Origin: Proteiniphilum sp. UBA1403 | Lineage (GTDB): Bacteria > Bacteroidota > Bacteroidia > Bacteroidales > Dysgonomonadaceae | DNA: 64,000 nucleotides | Direction: 5' to 3' | NCBI GenBank assembly: GCA_002305715.1 | Contig: DBQD01000036.1 | Span: 62,001-126,000 of the forward strand | Shown: piece by piece, positions 17,867-27,900 of the stretch | Layout of the letters: the number at the start of each line of letters is the position of its first letter | Position numbering within the stretch: position 1 is the stretch's first letter | The notes under the pieces: generated by a model | Database searches by the model: none | What the model saw: the letters and a program-made list of their open reading frames with translations, nothing else | Told to the model about the DNA's origin: nothing | Position numbers and translations under genes: made by a program

Positions 17867-20494
17867 ATGTTACGTTGTAAAGCTTTTACACTCTTGCTTT
17901 TCTGTATATGGTTCTATTCCTCTACTTCCTTTTCACATTCCCTAATTCAGGATACGAAAAAAGAAGTAAAAATAGAGACCGATGGTGGTGTACTCCATCT
18001 TATTCCTTTAAATGAGCGGACTGTCCGTGTTTCTTTCCATAAAGAAGAGAAACATCTTTATCCAGATGAGCTCATTTACAGTGAACAAGTAAAAGTACCC
18101 ACCTATCGGGTCATACAGGATGAAGAAACCGTTACTCTACAGATGGCCAAAATTATTGTCATCTTCAACAAGAAAGGAGGATATCTACGTTTTACCGATC
18201 AAAATGGTAATTTATTGTTGAGCGAGAAAGAAGGGGGACGCATCCTAAAAATTGATAGCATTGATAATCTAAAGGTTTACAACGTAACTCAACGGTTTGA
18301 CTCACCTCCAAGTGAATATTTGTTCGGAACAGGTCAGTTTCAGGATGGATATCTCAACATAAGAGGATTATCACGCCGACTCACACAAGTTAATAGCCAG
18401 ATAGCTATACCCTTTGTTATCTCTAATAAAGGGTATGGACTGCTCTGGAACAACTACGGTCTCACAGACTTCAATCCAGCTGAAAATATACTGCCTCTAC
18501 AACGAGAAAACAATCAAGGAGAGAGCTTTACGGTGGATGCAACAGGCACAAGTGGAAATAGACGAGAAACTAGGCGTATCAATCGATTTACCGCCACCTT
18601 GACGTTACCTACAGATGGAAATTATTCACTTCTACTTGATGTTGGACAAACAATGGCACGTAAACATCACTTGGTGATTGATGGAGATACATTAGTTAAC
18701 GTGAATAACATTTGGCTTCCTCCGACCACATCACTTATAGCTTATTTATCAGCTGGTGAACATGAGATCATTGTTGAAGGAGAACAGAGTGATCATCCAC
18801 TCCTTTATTGGAAACCTGTTACTAACGAAACTGTTTTTTCCTCACCGGTTGCAGAAGCGCTCGATTATACTGTTTTTGCAGGAAGTGGAGATGAAGTTAT
18901 TGCGAGTTATCGTGAACTTACAGGAGCGGCACCCATGTTGCCTATCTGGGCTTTGGGATATATCCATTGCAGAGAACGTTACCATACACAGGATGAATTG
19001 CTTGAGAACGCAAAGACTTTCCGCCAAAAAGGTCTCCCAATTGATGTGATTGTGCAAGATTGGCAATATTGGGGGAAATATGGATGGAATTCCATGCGAT
19101 TTGATGAGGATCAATACCCAAATCCAACAGATATGCTCCGTCAGATTCACGAGATGAACATGCGGATGATGATTTCTGTTTGGTCAAAAATTGACAAGCA
19201 ATCTGAAGTTGGGAAAGATTTGAATTCAAGAGGTTTCTATATTGCCGAAAGTGATTGGATTGATTTTTTCAATCCTGATGCAGCGAAAGCCTACTGGAAT
19301 CATTTTTCCGACAAATTGCTTCCATTGGGTATTGACGCATGGTGGTTAGATGCTACAGAACCTGAAAATGATGACCTCCGTAATAGGAAAATACGCAATG
19401 GAACCTTACCTGGCGAGTTGTTGCGCAACGCTTATCCTATCTATGTTAATAAAACAGTCTACGAAGGACTCCGTCAAGATGACCCCACAAGACGTGCATT
19501 CATACTTACACGAAGTGCCTTCACGGGTATGCAACGTTATGGAATTGCTACCTGGTCTGGAGATGTCGGAAACGACTGGGAGACTCTTCGTCGGCAAATT
19601 ACTGCAGGACTGGGACAAATGAGCACTGGTCTTCCTTGGTGGACATATGATGCAGGCGGCTTCTTTCGCCCAGCAGACCAGTATATCAATCCGGCCTTTC
19701 ACGAATTATTCCTTCGCTGGTTCCAAACTGCCACCTTCTTTCCACTGCTACGAGTTCACGGTTACATGAGCAACACTGAACCCTGGAATTACGGTAATGA
19801 AGTGGAAAAAATTGTTTTACAAAATCTCGACCTACGTTACCAACTACTCCCTTATATTTATTCTGAAGCATCGCGAGTAAGCATGAATGGTTCCACCCTG
19901 ATGCGTCCATTAGTGATGGACTATGCCAATGATTCAACAGCATTGGAGCAAAAAAATCAGTTTATGTTTGGACCATCACTCCTAATATGCCCTGTTACCG
20001 AACCAGGTGTAAAAAAATGGACTCTTTATCTCCCAAATGAGGAAATGGGATGGATAGATTATCGAAACGGCAAAATTTATTCGGGTGGACAATTTATAGA
20101 AGTCTCTGTTGATATCAACTCCATTCCTTTTTTTGTTAAAGCAGGATCCATCATACCTTTTGGACCTACTCGACAATATACTACCGAAAAAATAGACAAA
20201 CCAGTTGAAATTCGTATATATCCGGGAGCTGACGCCTCCTACATTCTCTATGAAGATGATGGTGAGAACTACGACTATGAAAGGGGTCTCTTCAGCAGAA
20301 TTGGGTTTAGTTGGAATGAATCGGAATCGACTTTAACAATCTCAGATAGAGAAGGAGAATATTCAGGAATGAAAAAAAAACGTACCTTCCTGATAAAATT
20401 AATAAAGCCAACTCATGAAATGAATATGCCCACGCATGAAACAATAGTCACAGTGAGCTATAACGGCAAGGGAAAAAGTATAAAAATTATTTGA
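17867..20494 (+). CDS. GH31 alpha-glycosidase (alpha-xylosidase-like) with PA14-like insert
   Basis: An 875-residue exported GH31 enzyme with an N-terminal signal peptide of about 24 residues. The catalytic nucleophile is D495 in 'WWLDATEPE' and the acid/base D566 in 'TWSGDVGNDW'. Residues about 218-321 form an inserted beta-sandwich of PA14 type ('FTATLTLPTDGNYSLLLDVG'), as seen in Cellvibrio japonicus Xyl31A and homologues in Bacteroides. Such enzymes release alpha-linked xylose or related sugars from oligosaccharide ends. In a xylan locus the substrate may be an alpha-xylosyl or alpha-galactosyl side chain. The C-terminal beta-sandwich ends at 'GKSIKII'. The next gene begins 14 bases later. 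A second GH31 lies at 43314-45791 without the insert. Confidence 0.88.
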   Translation: MLRCKAFTLLLFCIWFYSSTSFSHSLIQDTKKEVKIETDGGVLHLIPLNERTVRVSFHKEEKHLYPDELIYSEQVKVPTYRVIQDEETVTLQMAKIIVIFNKKGGYLRFTDQNGNLLLSEKEGGRILKIDSIDNLKVYNVTQRFDSPPSEYLFGTGQFQDGYLNIRGLSRRLTQVNSQIAIPFVISNKGYGLLWNNYGLTDFNPAENILPLQRENNQGESFTVDATGTSGNRRETRRINRFTATLTLPTDGNYSLLLDVGQTMARKHHLVIDGDTLVNVNNIWLPPTTSLIAYLSAGEHEIIVEGEQSDHPLLYWKPVTNETVFSSPVAEALDYTVFAGSGDEVIASYRELTGAAPMLPIWALGYIHCRERYHTQDELLENAKTFRQKGLPIDVIVQDWQYWGKYGWNSMRFDEDQYPNPTDMLRQIHEMNMRMMISVWSKIDKQSEVGKDLNSRGFYIAESDWIDFFNPDAAKAYWNHFSDKLLPLGIDAWWLDATEPENDDLRNRKIRNGTLPGELLRNAYPIYVNKTVYEGLRQDDPTRRAFILTRSAFTGMQRYGIATWSGDVGNDWETLRRQITAGLGQMSTGLPWWTYDAGGFFRPADQYINPAFHELFLRWFQTATFFPLLRVHGYMSNTEPWNYGNEVEKIVLQNLDLRYQLLPYIYSEASRVSMNGSTLMRPLVMDYANDSTALEQKNQFMFGPSLLICPVTEPGVKKWTLYLPNEEMGWIDYRNGKIYSGGQFIEVSVDINSIPFFVKAGSIIPFGPTRQYTTEKIDKPVEIRIYPGADASYILYEDDGENYDYERGLFSRIGFSWNESESTLTISDREGEYSGMKKKRTFLIKLIKPTHEMNMPTHETIVTVSYNGKGKSIKII

Positions 20495-20508
20495 TAATTA
20501 GAGAAGTC

Positions 20509-22428
20509 ATGCGACAAATTGTAATCCCAATACTATTGTTAATCATCTCACCAATAATTGTAAAAGGTCAGAACCAGCTTACATCTCCAAATGGTAAGAT
20601 AGTAGCTGTCGTGAACGGTGCAAAGAATGATGTGTGGGGTCAACCTTATCTGACCATCACATACAAAGAAACCGGTAAAAGCCATACAGTATTTGAAAAT
20701 CTGACTACAGGTATCTACAGCAACAAGCAGAACCTTACTGATAACTTGAAACTTGTTGCGGTCTCAACACCTGAGACGATCATCGAAGAATATACGATGA
20801 TCACCGGTAAGAGACGGTTTTGCAGCAATCAAGCAAATGCTCAGGTGTATACATTTGAGAACAGAGCAGGTGAAGTATTGAATATTGAAGTTCGAACCTA
20901 CAACGACGGTGTGGCATTTCGATATCGTCTCAACGAAAAAGATGCAGGAGAGGTAATTACGAAAGAAGCTACAACCTATCCTATAGCGGAAGGAGTTAAA
21001 AGATGGATTCAGCCATTAAAGCTCGATTACGAAGGATTTTATGATCCTACCAATAGTGGAAAATCGGAACCTGATCCTCGTTTCAACCGAATTAATAGCA
21101 ACTGGGCTTATCCTGTGTTACTTGAACCGACAGAATCTCTCTTTGTATTAATTACAGAAGCAAATATCGGTAGAAATAATTGCGGATCACACTTAAACAA
21201 TGAAGCAGATCGAAGTGTCTATTGGTTGGAGTTGGCTGATAACGCTCTGCCTGTGAATGGAGAATGGGTATCACCTTGGAGATTGATGATCATCGGCTCT
21301 CTTGCTGATATTGTTGAATCTACCCTTGTCACAGATCTATCCGAACCTTCAAAGGTTACAAACACAGACTGGATCAAGCCAGGCACCGCTGCTTGGATTT
21401 ACTGGGCATACAACAACGGATCGAATGATTATCAGATTGTGAAGATGTATATCGACTTAGCAGAGGAGATGCAATGGCCATATAATTTGATCGACTGGAA
21501 ATGGAATGAAATGGGGAACGGTGGAGATGTTCACGATGCTGTAAAATATGCCTCCGAAAAAGGTGTCAAAACGCTTCTTTGGTACAATTCATCTACGAGT
21601 TGGAATGGTGAAGGTGCTCCAGGTCCACTGTTTGTATTGAACGAGAAAGAGAGTCGGGTAATAGAATATCGCAAACTCAAAGATATGGGAGTATCCGGCG
21701 TTAAAGTAGATTTTTTCAATGGTGACGGCTACAAGGAGATGAATTATTACATCGACCTGCTGGAAGATGCTATTGACCCACAGTTATTGATTAATTTCCA
21801 TGGCGCTACTTTGCCACGTGGATGGCAACGTACCTATCCCCATATGTTGACTATGGAAGCGGTATATGGCGCAGAATGGTACAATAACCGCCCCATTTTA
21901 ACAGGCAAAGCAGCCAAACACAATGCTACACTTCCCTTCACAAGAAATGTAGTAGGCCCAATGGATTACACACCGGGTACTTTCAGCGATTCACAACATC
22001 CTCATATTACTTCACACGGACATGAACTAGCTTTGACCATTTTATTTGAGTCGGCTCTTCAACATATGCCAGATCGCCCTGAATCTTACCTTTCACTGCC
22101 GGAGCCAATTAAGAAGCTCCTATCAGGATTACCAACAGCATGGGATGATACAAAATTGCTTTCCGGATACCCTGGAGAGTCTGTCATTTTGGCTCGACAA
22201 AAGGGAGATCTTTGGTATCTAGCAGGTATAAACGGTACCGATGATGCCCGAACACTCTCGTTCTCTCCGGCTGTTCTCTCTGGGAACCATAAGACCATTA
22301 CACTTTTTCAGGATGGAAATGACGAACATACATTTGCCATCTCAGAAGATGTCTCACTGACTGATTTGCCTAATATTATCAATGTAGAATGCCTTCCCCG
22401 CGGTGGCTTTGTTGCAATAATCAAATAA
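20509..22428 (+). CDS. GH97 retaining alpha-galactosidase / beta-L-arabinopyranosidase-like
   Basis: A 639-residue exported GH97 enzyme. I choose the ATG at 20509, which gives a clean signal peptide (MRQIVIPILLLIISPIIVKGQ), over a TTG at 20491 that would overlap the end of the GH31 gene. Domains in order: N-terminal beta-sandwich (about 20-270), (beta/alpha)8 barrel, C-terminal beta-domain ending 'CLPRGGFVAIIK'. The Asp at position 401 in 'GVKVDFFNGDG' corresponds to the nucleophile of the retaining GH97 subgroup; inverting members lack it. Retaining members characterised in Bacteroides are alpha-galactosidases, and some act on beta-L-arabinopyranosides. It sits between GH31 and GH95 and so probably removes a side-chain sugar of a decorated xylan. 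Confidence 0.87.
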   Translation: MRQIVIPILLLIISPIIVKGQNQLTSPNGKIVAVVNGAKNDVWGQPYLTITYKETGKSHTVFENLTTGIYSNKQNLTDNLKLVAVSTPETIIEEYTMITGKRRFCSNQANAQVYTFENRAGEVLNIEVRTYNDGVAFRYRLNEKDAGEVITKEATTYPIAEGVKRWIQPLKLDYEGFYDPTNSGKSEPDPRFNRINSNWAYPVLLEPTESLFVLITEANIGRNNCGSHLNNEADRSVYWLELADNALPVNGEWVSPWRLMIIGSLADIVESTLVTDLSEPSKVTNTDWIKPGTAAWIYWAYNNGSNDYQIVKMYIDLAEEMQWPYNLIDWKWNEMGNGGDVHDAVKYASEKGVKTLLWYNSSTSWNGEGAPGPLFVLNEKESRVIEYRKLKDMGVSGVKVDFFNGDGYKEMNYYIDLLEDAIDPQLLINFHGATLPRGWQRTYPHMLTMEAVYGAEWYNNRPILTGKAAKHNATLPFTRNVVGPMDYTPGTFSDSQHPHITSHGHELALTILFESALQHMPDRPESYLSLPEPIKKLLSGLPTAWDDTKLLSGYPGESVILARQKGDLWYLAGINGTDDARTLSFSPAVLSGNHKTITLFQDGNDEHTFAISEDVSLTDLPNIINVECLPRGGFVAIIK

Positions 22429-22437
22429 TTAAAAACA

Positions 22438-24864
22438 ATGAAGAAGATACAAATTTTCATCACCTCTTGTGTAATAATGTTTGCATTTCATCTTCCTGCA
22501 CAGGATTTGAAGCTGTGGTACGACACACCAGCGACTATATGGGAGGAGGCACTACCTCTCGGTAATAGTAGACTTGGAGCAATGGTGTATGGTAAACCGG
22601 CAGAAGAAGAAATACAGCTCAATGAAGAAACCATTTGGGGAGGATCACCACATCGTAATGACAATCCAAAAGCGGCCGGAGCACTTGCCGAAATACAGGA
22701 AATGATTTTCCGGAAAGAATATGGTGAAGCCGACAAACGTATCAATGAGACCTTCTTTGGTGGACCTCATGGTATGCCTTTCCAGACAGCTGGCAGTTTA
22801 ATGCTACATTTTGATGGACACAATAATTATACTAATTTTTACCGAGAACTGGATTTGAAAAGGGCCGTAGCAACGACTCGTTACACAGTAGATGGTATTA
22901 CCTATAAACGTGAAATCTTCACTTCATTTGCCGATGACGTGATCATCTTACGCTTAACAGCCGATAAAAAAAGAAGCATCTCCTTTGAAGCTTCATATAA
23001 GAATCCGGCACACCACAGCGTAACAAAAAAAGGTGATCGGTTGGTAATGAAAGGAAAAGGAGTTGACCATGAAGGAATTAACGGGAAAATTGAATATGAA
23101 ATACATACACTCGTTAAACAAAAGGATGGAACAGTTGATATAAACGAGAATAAAATCCGAGTCACGAATGCTACAGAAGTGATACTCTATCTATCTGTGG
23201 GAACCAACTTTCGGAATTATCAAACATTGGACCGAAATCCGACTGCGATTGCTACATCGCTGCTGGATACTGCTATAAAAAAACAATATAGCAAGGCAAT
23301 TCAACAACACATTGCTATCTATGGTCTTCAGTTTCAACGCTTCCATCTAAATCTGGGTCAAATGGAAGATAGTCATAAATTGACTACCACACAACGTATT
23401 GCATCTTTTAAAGATACACAAGATCCGTCATTGGTAACGCTCCTAACTCAATTTGGACGATACCTGTTAATCTGCTCATCACAACCTGGGGGTCAACCTG
23501 CTAATCTACAGGGAATATGGAACAACAGCATCACCCCAGCTTGGGATAGTAAATACACGCTTAACATCAATGCAGAAATGAACTATTGGCCAGCAGAGGT
23601 GACAAATCTATCGGAAACCCATCAACCATTCTTCAAAATGATAGAAGAGTTGAGCCATACAGGTCAAGAAACCGCTCGCACAATGTACAACGCAGATGGA
23701 TGGGTGGTTCATCACAACACCGATATTTGGAGAATAACCGGTCCTGTAGATTTTGCAGCCGCCGGAATGTGGCCTACAGGTGGAGCATGGCTTTGTCAAC
23801 ATCTTTGGGAACACTTTCTTTATAGTGGAGACAAGGATTTTTTGGCTCAATATTATCCAGCCATGAAGGGAGCAGCAGACTTCTTCCTATCTACACTTAT
23901 ACCACATCCTGAAAATGCTTGGATGGTTGTTTCTCCATCTGTCTCACCAGAACATGGTCCCGTAACAGCCGGTACCACAATGGACAATCAGCTGTTGTTT
24001 GATCTCTTTCACCATACTGCAGCAGCAAATGATATATTAGGTAAAGATCCCAAATATAGTGAGAAATTACGAATTATGGCAGACAAGCTTCCACCCATGC
24101 AGATAGGTAAACATGCCCAATTGCAGGAGTGGTTGGAAGATCTGGATGATCCAAAAAACGAACATCGCCACGTATCCCACCTCTATGGCCTTTACCCTGG
24201 AAATCAAATATCACCCTATTCCACTCCGCAACTATTCGAAGCAGCTAAGCAATCGCTACGCTATCGTGGTGATCAAGCTACAGGATGGTCCATTGGGTGG
24301 AAAATTAACCTATGGGCACGTCTTCTGGATGGCGATCATGCCTACAAAATCATTCAGAATATGTTAACACTAGCCGGACGGGACTGGGGAAGGAATGGTA
24401 GAACATATCCCAATCTCTTCACAGCTCATCCTCCCTTCCAAATCGATGGCAATTTTGGACTAACAGCAGGTGTAGCTGAGATGTTACTACAGAGCCACGA
24501 CAAAGCGGTGCATTTGCTTCCTGCTTTACCGCAGAATTGGAAAAATGGATCTGCATCTGGTCTTGTAGCCCGTGGTGGTTTTGAAGTGAAGATGGAATGG
24601 AAAGATGGAGAATTGGATAAGGCTATAATCATATCGCGTCTGGGAGGGAATTTACGCATCCGCTCCTATGTACCTTTGGAAGGAAAAGGGATCACTCCGG
24701 CATCAGCTGAAAACAGCAATCCACTCTTTCAAAATGCGACTGTAAAGGCACCTCTAATTAACAATGAAGCTGTATTGACTGAAAATAATGATCTTCAGAA
24801 AGTTTTTGAATACGATATCCTGACCCATGCAGGAGAAAAATATCACATCAAACGAAAAAAATGA
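22438..24864 (+). CDS. GH95 alpha-L-fucosidase / alpha-L-galactosidase
   Basis: An 808-residue exported GH95 enzyme; the signal peptide ends near 'FHLPAQ'. Family motifs are 'WEEALPLGNSRLGAMVYG' at the N-terminus, 'NLQGIWNNSITPAWDSKYT' with 'NINAEMNYWPAEV' (the asparagines that orient the catalytic water), 'SPSVSPEHGP' with the catalytic Glu, and 'PPFQIDGNFG' with the conserved Asp. GH95 enzymes are inverting exo-enzymes. Most are alpha-1,2-L-fucosidases, but the homologue in the B. ovatus glucuronoarabinoxylan locus is an alpha-L-galactosidase acting on maize xylan side chains. Given the xylan context I favour L-galactosidase. The stop codon overlaps the first possible start of the GH3 gene (ATGA). 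Confidence 0.88.
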   Translation: MKKIQIFITSCVIMFAFHLPAQDLKLWYDTPATIWEEALPLGNSRLGAMVYGKPAEEEIQLNEETIWGGSPHRNDNPKAAGALAEIQEMIFRKEYGEADKRINETFFGGPHGMPFQTAGSLMLHFDGHNNYTNFYRELDLKRAVATTRYTVDGITYKREIFTSFADDVIILRLTADKKRSISFEASYKNPAHHSVTKKGDRLVMKGKGVDHEGINGKIEYEIHTLVKQKDGTVDINENKIRVTNATEVILYLSVGTNFRNYQTLDRNPTAIATSLLDTAIKKQYSKAIQQHIAIYGLQFQRFHLNLGQMEDSHKLTTTQRIASFKDTQDPSLVTLLTQFGRYLLICSSQPGGQPANLQGIWNNSITPAWDSKYTLNINAEMNYWPAEVTNLSETHQPFFKMIEELSHTGQETARTMYNADGWVVHHNTDIWRITGPVDFAAAGMWPTGGAWLCQHLWEHFLYSGDKDFLAQYYPAMKGAADFFLSTLIPHPENAWMVVSPSVSPEHGPVTAGTTMDNQLLFDLFHHTAAANDILGKDPKYSEKLRIMADKLPPMQIGKHAQLQEWLEDLDDPKNEHRHVSHLYGLYPGNQISPYSTPQLFEAAKQSLRYRGDQATGWSIGWKINLWARLLDGDHAYKIIQNMLTLAGRDWGRNGRTYPNLFTAHPPFQIDGNFGLTAGVAEMLLQSHDKAVHLLPALPQNWKNGSASGLVARGGFEVKMEWKDGELDKAIIISRLGGNLRIRSYVPLEGKGITPASAENSNPLFQNATVKAPLINNEAVLTENNDLQKVFEYDILTHAGEKYHIKRKK

Positions 24865-24905
24865 TTTATTTGAAATCGTTCACACAAAGGAAATATATAC
24901 ATAAA

Positions 24906-27900
24906 ATGAAACAGTTCATACGAATAGTAGCCTTTTTTCTATTTCTTTCAGGGATTTCTTACAATGGACTCTTTGCCCAGCATACCAACATAGGAAAAAG
25001 CAAGTCCCCCATTTATCTGAATACCTCTTACTCTTTTGAAGAGCGAGCAACCGATCTTGTCTCACGACTAACACCCGAGGAGAAGCAAACTTTACTGGGA
25101 AATACCATGTCTCCTATTCCCAGATTAGGAATCAACAAGTATGATGTGTGGGGAGAGGCATTACACGGTGTAGTAGGTAGAAACGACAATGCCGGAATGA
25201 CAGCTACCTCCTTCCCCAACAGCATTGCGGTGGGAAGTACTTGGGATCCGGAACTAATTCAAAAGGAAGCTTCTGTAATCGCAGATGAAGCAAGAGGATT
25301 CAATAACGAACGTATCTTTACACTCACCTATTGGTCACCTGTTATTGAGCCAGCAAGAGATCCTCGATGGGGACGAACGGCCGAAAGCTACAGTGAAGAC
25401 CCATTCCTTGTTTCCGAACTGGCTGCTGGCTTTGTAAAGGGTATGATGGGAGATGATCCCCGATACCTAAAAACAGTTCCTACCGGAAAACACTTTATAG
25501 CCAACAATAGCGAATACAACCGACACAATGGAAACTCACAACTCGATGAACGAGATATGCGAGAGTACTATCTCACCCCCTACAAAGCATTGATTGAGAA
25601 TGAGAAACTCCCCTCAATCATGACAGCCTATAATGCAGTGAATGGTGTACCTGTATCAGCCAGTGTTTTCCTAGTCGATTCAATTGCTAGAAAGACCTAT
25701 GGGATGAAAGGATATGTGACCGGAGATTGTGGGGCAATTTCAGATATATTCCAAGGACATCGCTTTTTAAAGGATGGTGTTGAAGCTACAGCTGCAGGTT
25801 TAAAGGCTGGTGTAGATTCCGATTGTGGAGGAGAATATCAAAGCAATGCGCTAGAAGCATTGAATAGAGGTTTAATTACCATGGCGGATATTGATCGGGC
25901 ATTAATTAATATGATGACAATACGTATGCGTATGGGAGAGTTTGATCCTCCTTCTGTGGTTCCCTATTCTAGATTAAGACCTGATATCATCAACGATCCT
26001 GCACACAACGATTTGGCATTGGAAGTGGCAACAAAAAGTCCTGTTCTACTTAAAAATGATACAGTGACCACTACCGGCAATAAAGCTCTACCGCTTTCTG
26101 CAGAAAAAATAAAAACCATAGCCGTATTAGGTCCACAGGCCAACCGTGTAGAACTGGGAGATTACTCCGGTCCAATTGAACAAGAATACAGTATTTCTCA
26201 CCTGGAAGGGCTTCGTAGATACATTGAACAACATCAACTCCCTATCGAGTTGTTTCATGCAGAAGGTGGAAATGCCAGTCGCAAAACAGATTTTTTCGTA
26301 CTACGTAATTTTACGACACGTAACAGTAATGGAGAAAGCAAAGAATATGCTGCCACTGCATTCGATGCTGCCGCTCCAGGGATTATTTCTGCAGCACGAT
26401 TTGGAAGTTTGTCTTTACAAGGAATCAAAGATGGTGACTGGACAGCATATAAAAATATTGACATCACCCACCTCGATTCATTGATACTAAATCTGAATGT
26501 GACCCAAGATGGAGGCACCTTGGAAGTAAGGGTTGGAGCAGCTACCGGCAATATGATTGCATCGAAAGTTATTGAAGGAGGAAGTGGGCCTCGCACCTTC
26601 GGAAGAGGAACAACTGTTGCACTCAAAGTAAATAGACTGGGAATTGCAGGACCACAAGATCTTTACTTTGTGTATCGTGAACCACAAGCTGAGTCTGTTG
26701 ATGCGGAGATGCTAAAGAAAGTTGCCGCTGCCGACATTGCGCTCATTTTTGTGGGTACTGACCAAAATACCGGTAGAGAGGAGTCCGACCGTTTTTCCCT
26801 TTCTTTACCTGGCAATCAGATGCAATTAATCGAGGCTGTTGCTGCGGTGAATCCTCATACTGTAGTTGTGATGCAGACCATGGGTATGGTAGAAGTGGAA
26901 GCGATCAAGCATAACAAGAATATTCCAGGTTTGATTTATACAGGTTACAATGGACAAGCACAAGGAACGGCTATGGCCAAAATACTCTTTGGAGAAGTAA
27001 ATCCGGGAGGTAAGAGCAGTATAACCTGGTACCATTCCGTGAATGACCTCCCTGAACTTGGCGACTATTCACTACGAGGTGATGAAACGAAGAATGGCAG
27101 AACATACTGGTACTTTGACAAAGATGTTTCATATGAATTTGGATATGGTCTCTCATACACCACATTCGAATACAGTGATTTTAACATCAGTAAAACGAAT
27201 ATCACTCCCTATGATCAAATCACCATCTCCGCAAAGATCACAAATAGCGGCGATATGGATGGTGATGAAATTGTACAGGTCTATCTAAGAACACCAGACG
27301 CAGCTGCCAAAGGACGGCCCCTTAAACGACTAAAAGGCTTCAAGAGGATTACCATCCCTGCAGGACAAACTCACACTGTTTCTATCGATATTGATTGTTC
27401 CGATTTATGGTACTGGGATGAGAACAATAAGCGTATTACCTTCGATCAAGGAAACTATATCTTTGAAATAGGTGCCTCTTCACGTGATATCAAAGGGTAC
27501 GTAGTAGCAGAAATGAAGGGTCAGTTCTTGGAAACTGTGGAAACAGTAGTTGCGGAAGCAGAAAAAATGATCTTGAAACCGGGGGAGAAAACAAAAACAC
27601 TCGTATCCGCTACATTAAAGGATGACAGTTTTGTTGATCCGAATCAATTGCAGATTCGTTATGAGTCTAATAACCCTTCAGTGGCTGAGGTTGATCAATA
27701 CGGAACTATCATGGCATTACAGCCAGGAGTTGCAACCATCACTGCATATGTCACACACAATGGAATCAGTGCTTCCGACAGTTATCCGGTGAAAGTAACT
27801 CCCGATCTAAGACCTGTCTCAATTATGGTAAATGGTAAGCCTCTTGCACAATTTAAGCCGGAAGTAAAGGCCTATAGCTTTTTGATGAGCAATAAGTCGC

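Noticed and set aside
20491..20508. TTG start for the first GH97 overlapping the GH31 stop
   Set aside because: The ATG at 20509 gives a standard signal peptide; the added residues IIREV are not expected before it.
24861..24905. ATG at 24861 overlapping the GH95 stop as the GH3 start
   Set aside because: Translational coupling is possible, but the 15 extra residues place several charged residues before a signal peptide that is already complete from 24906.
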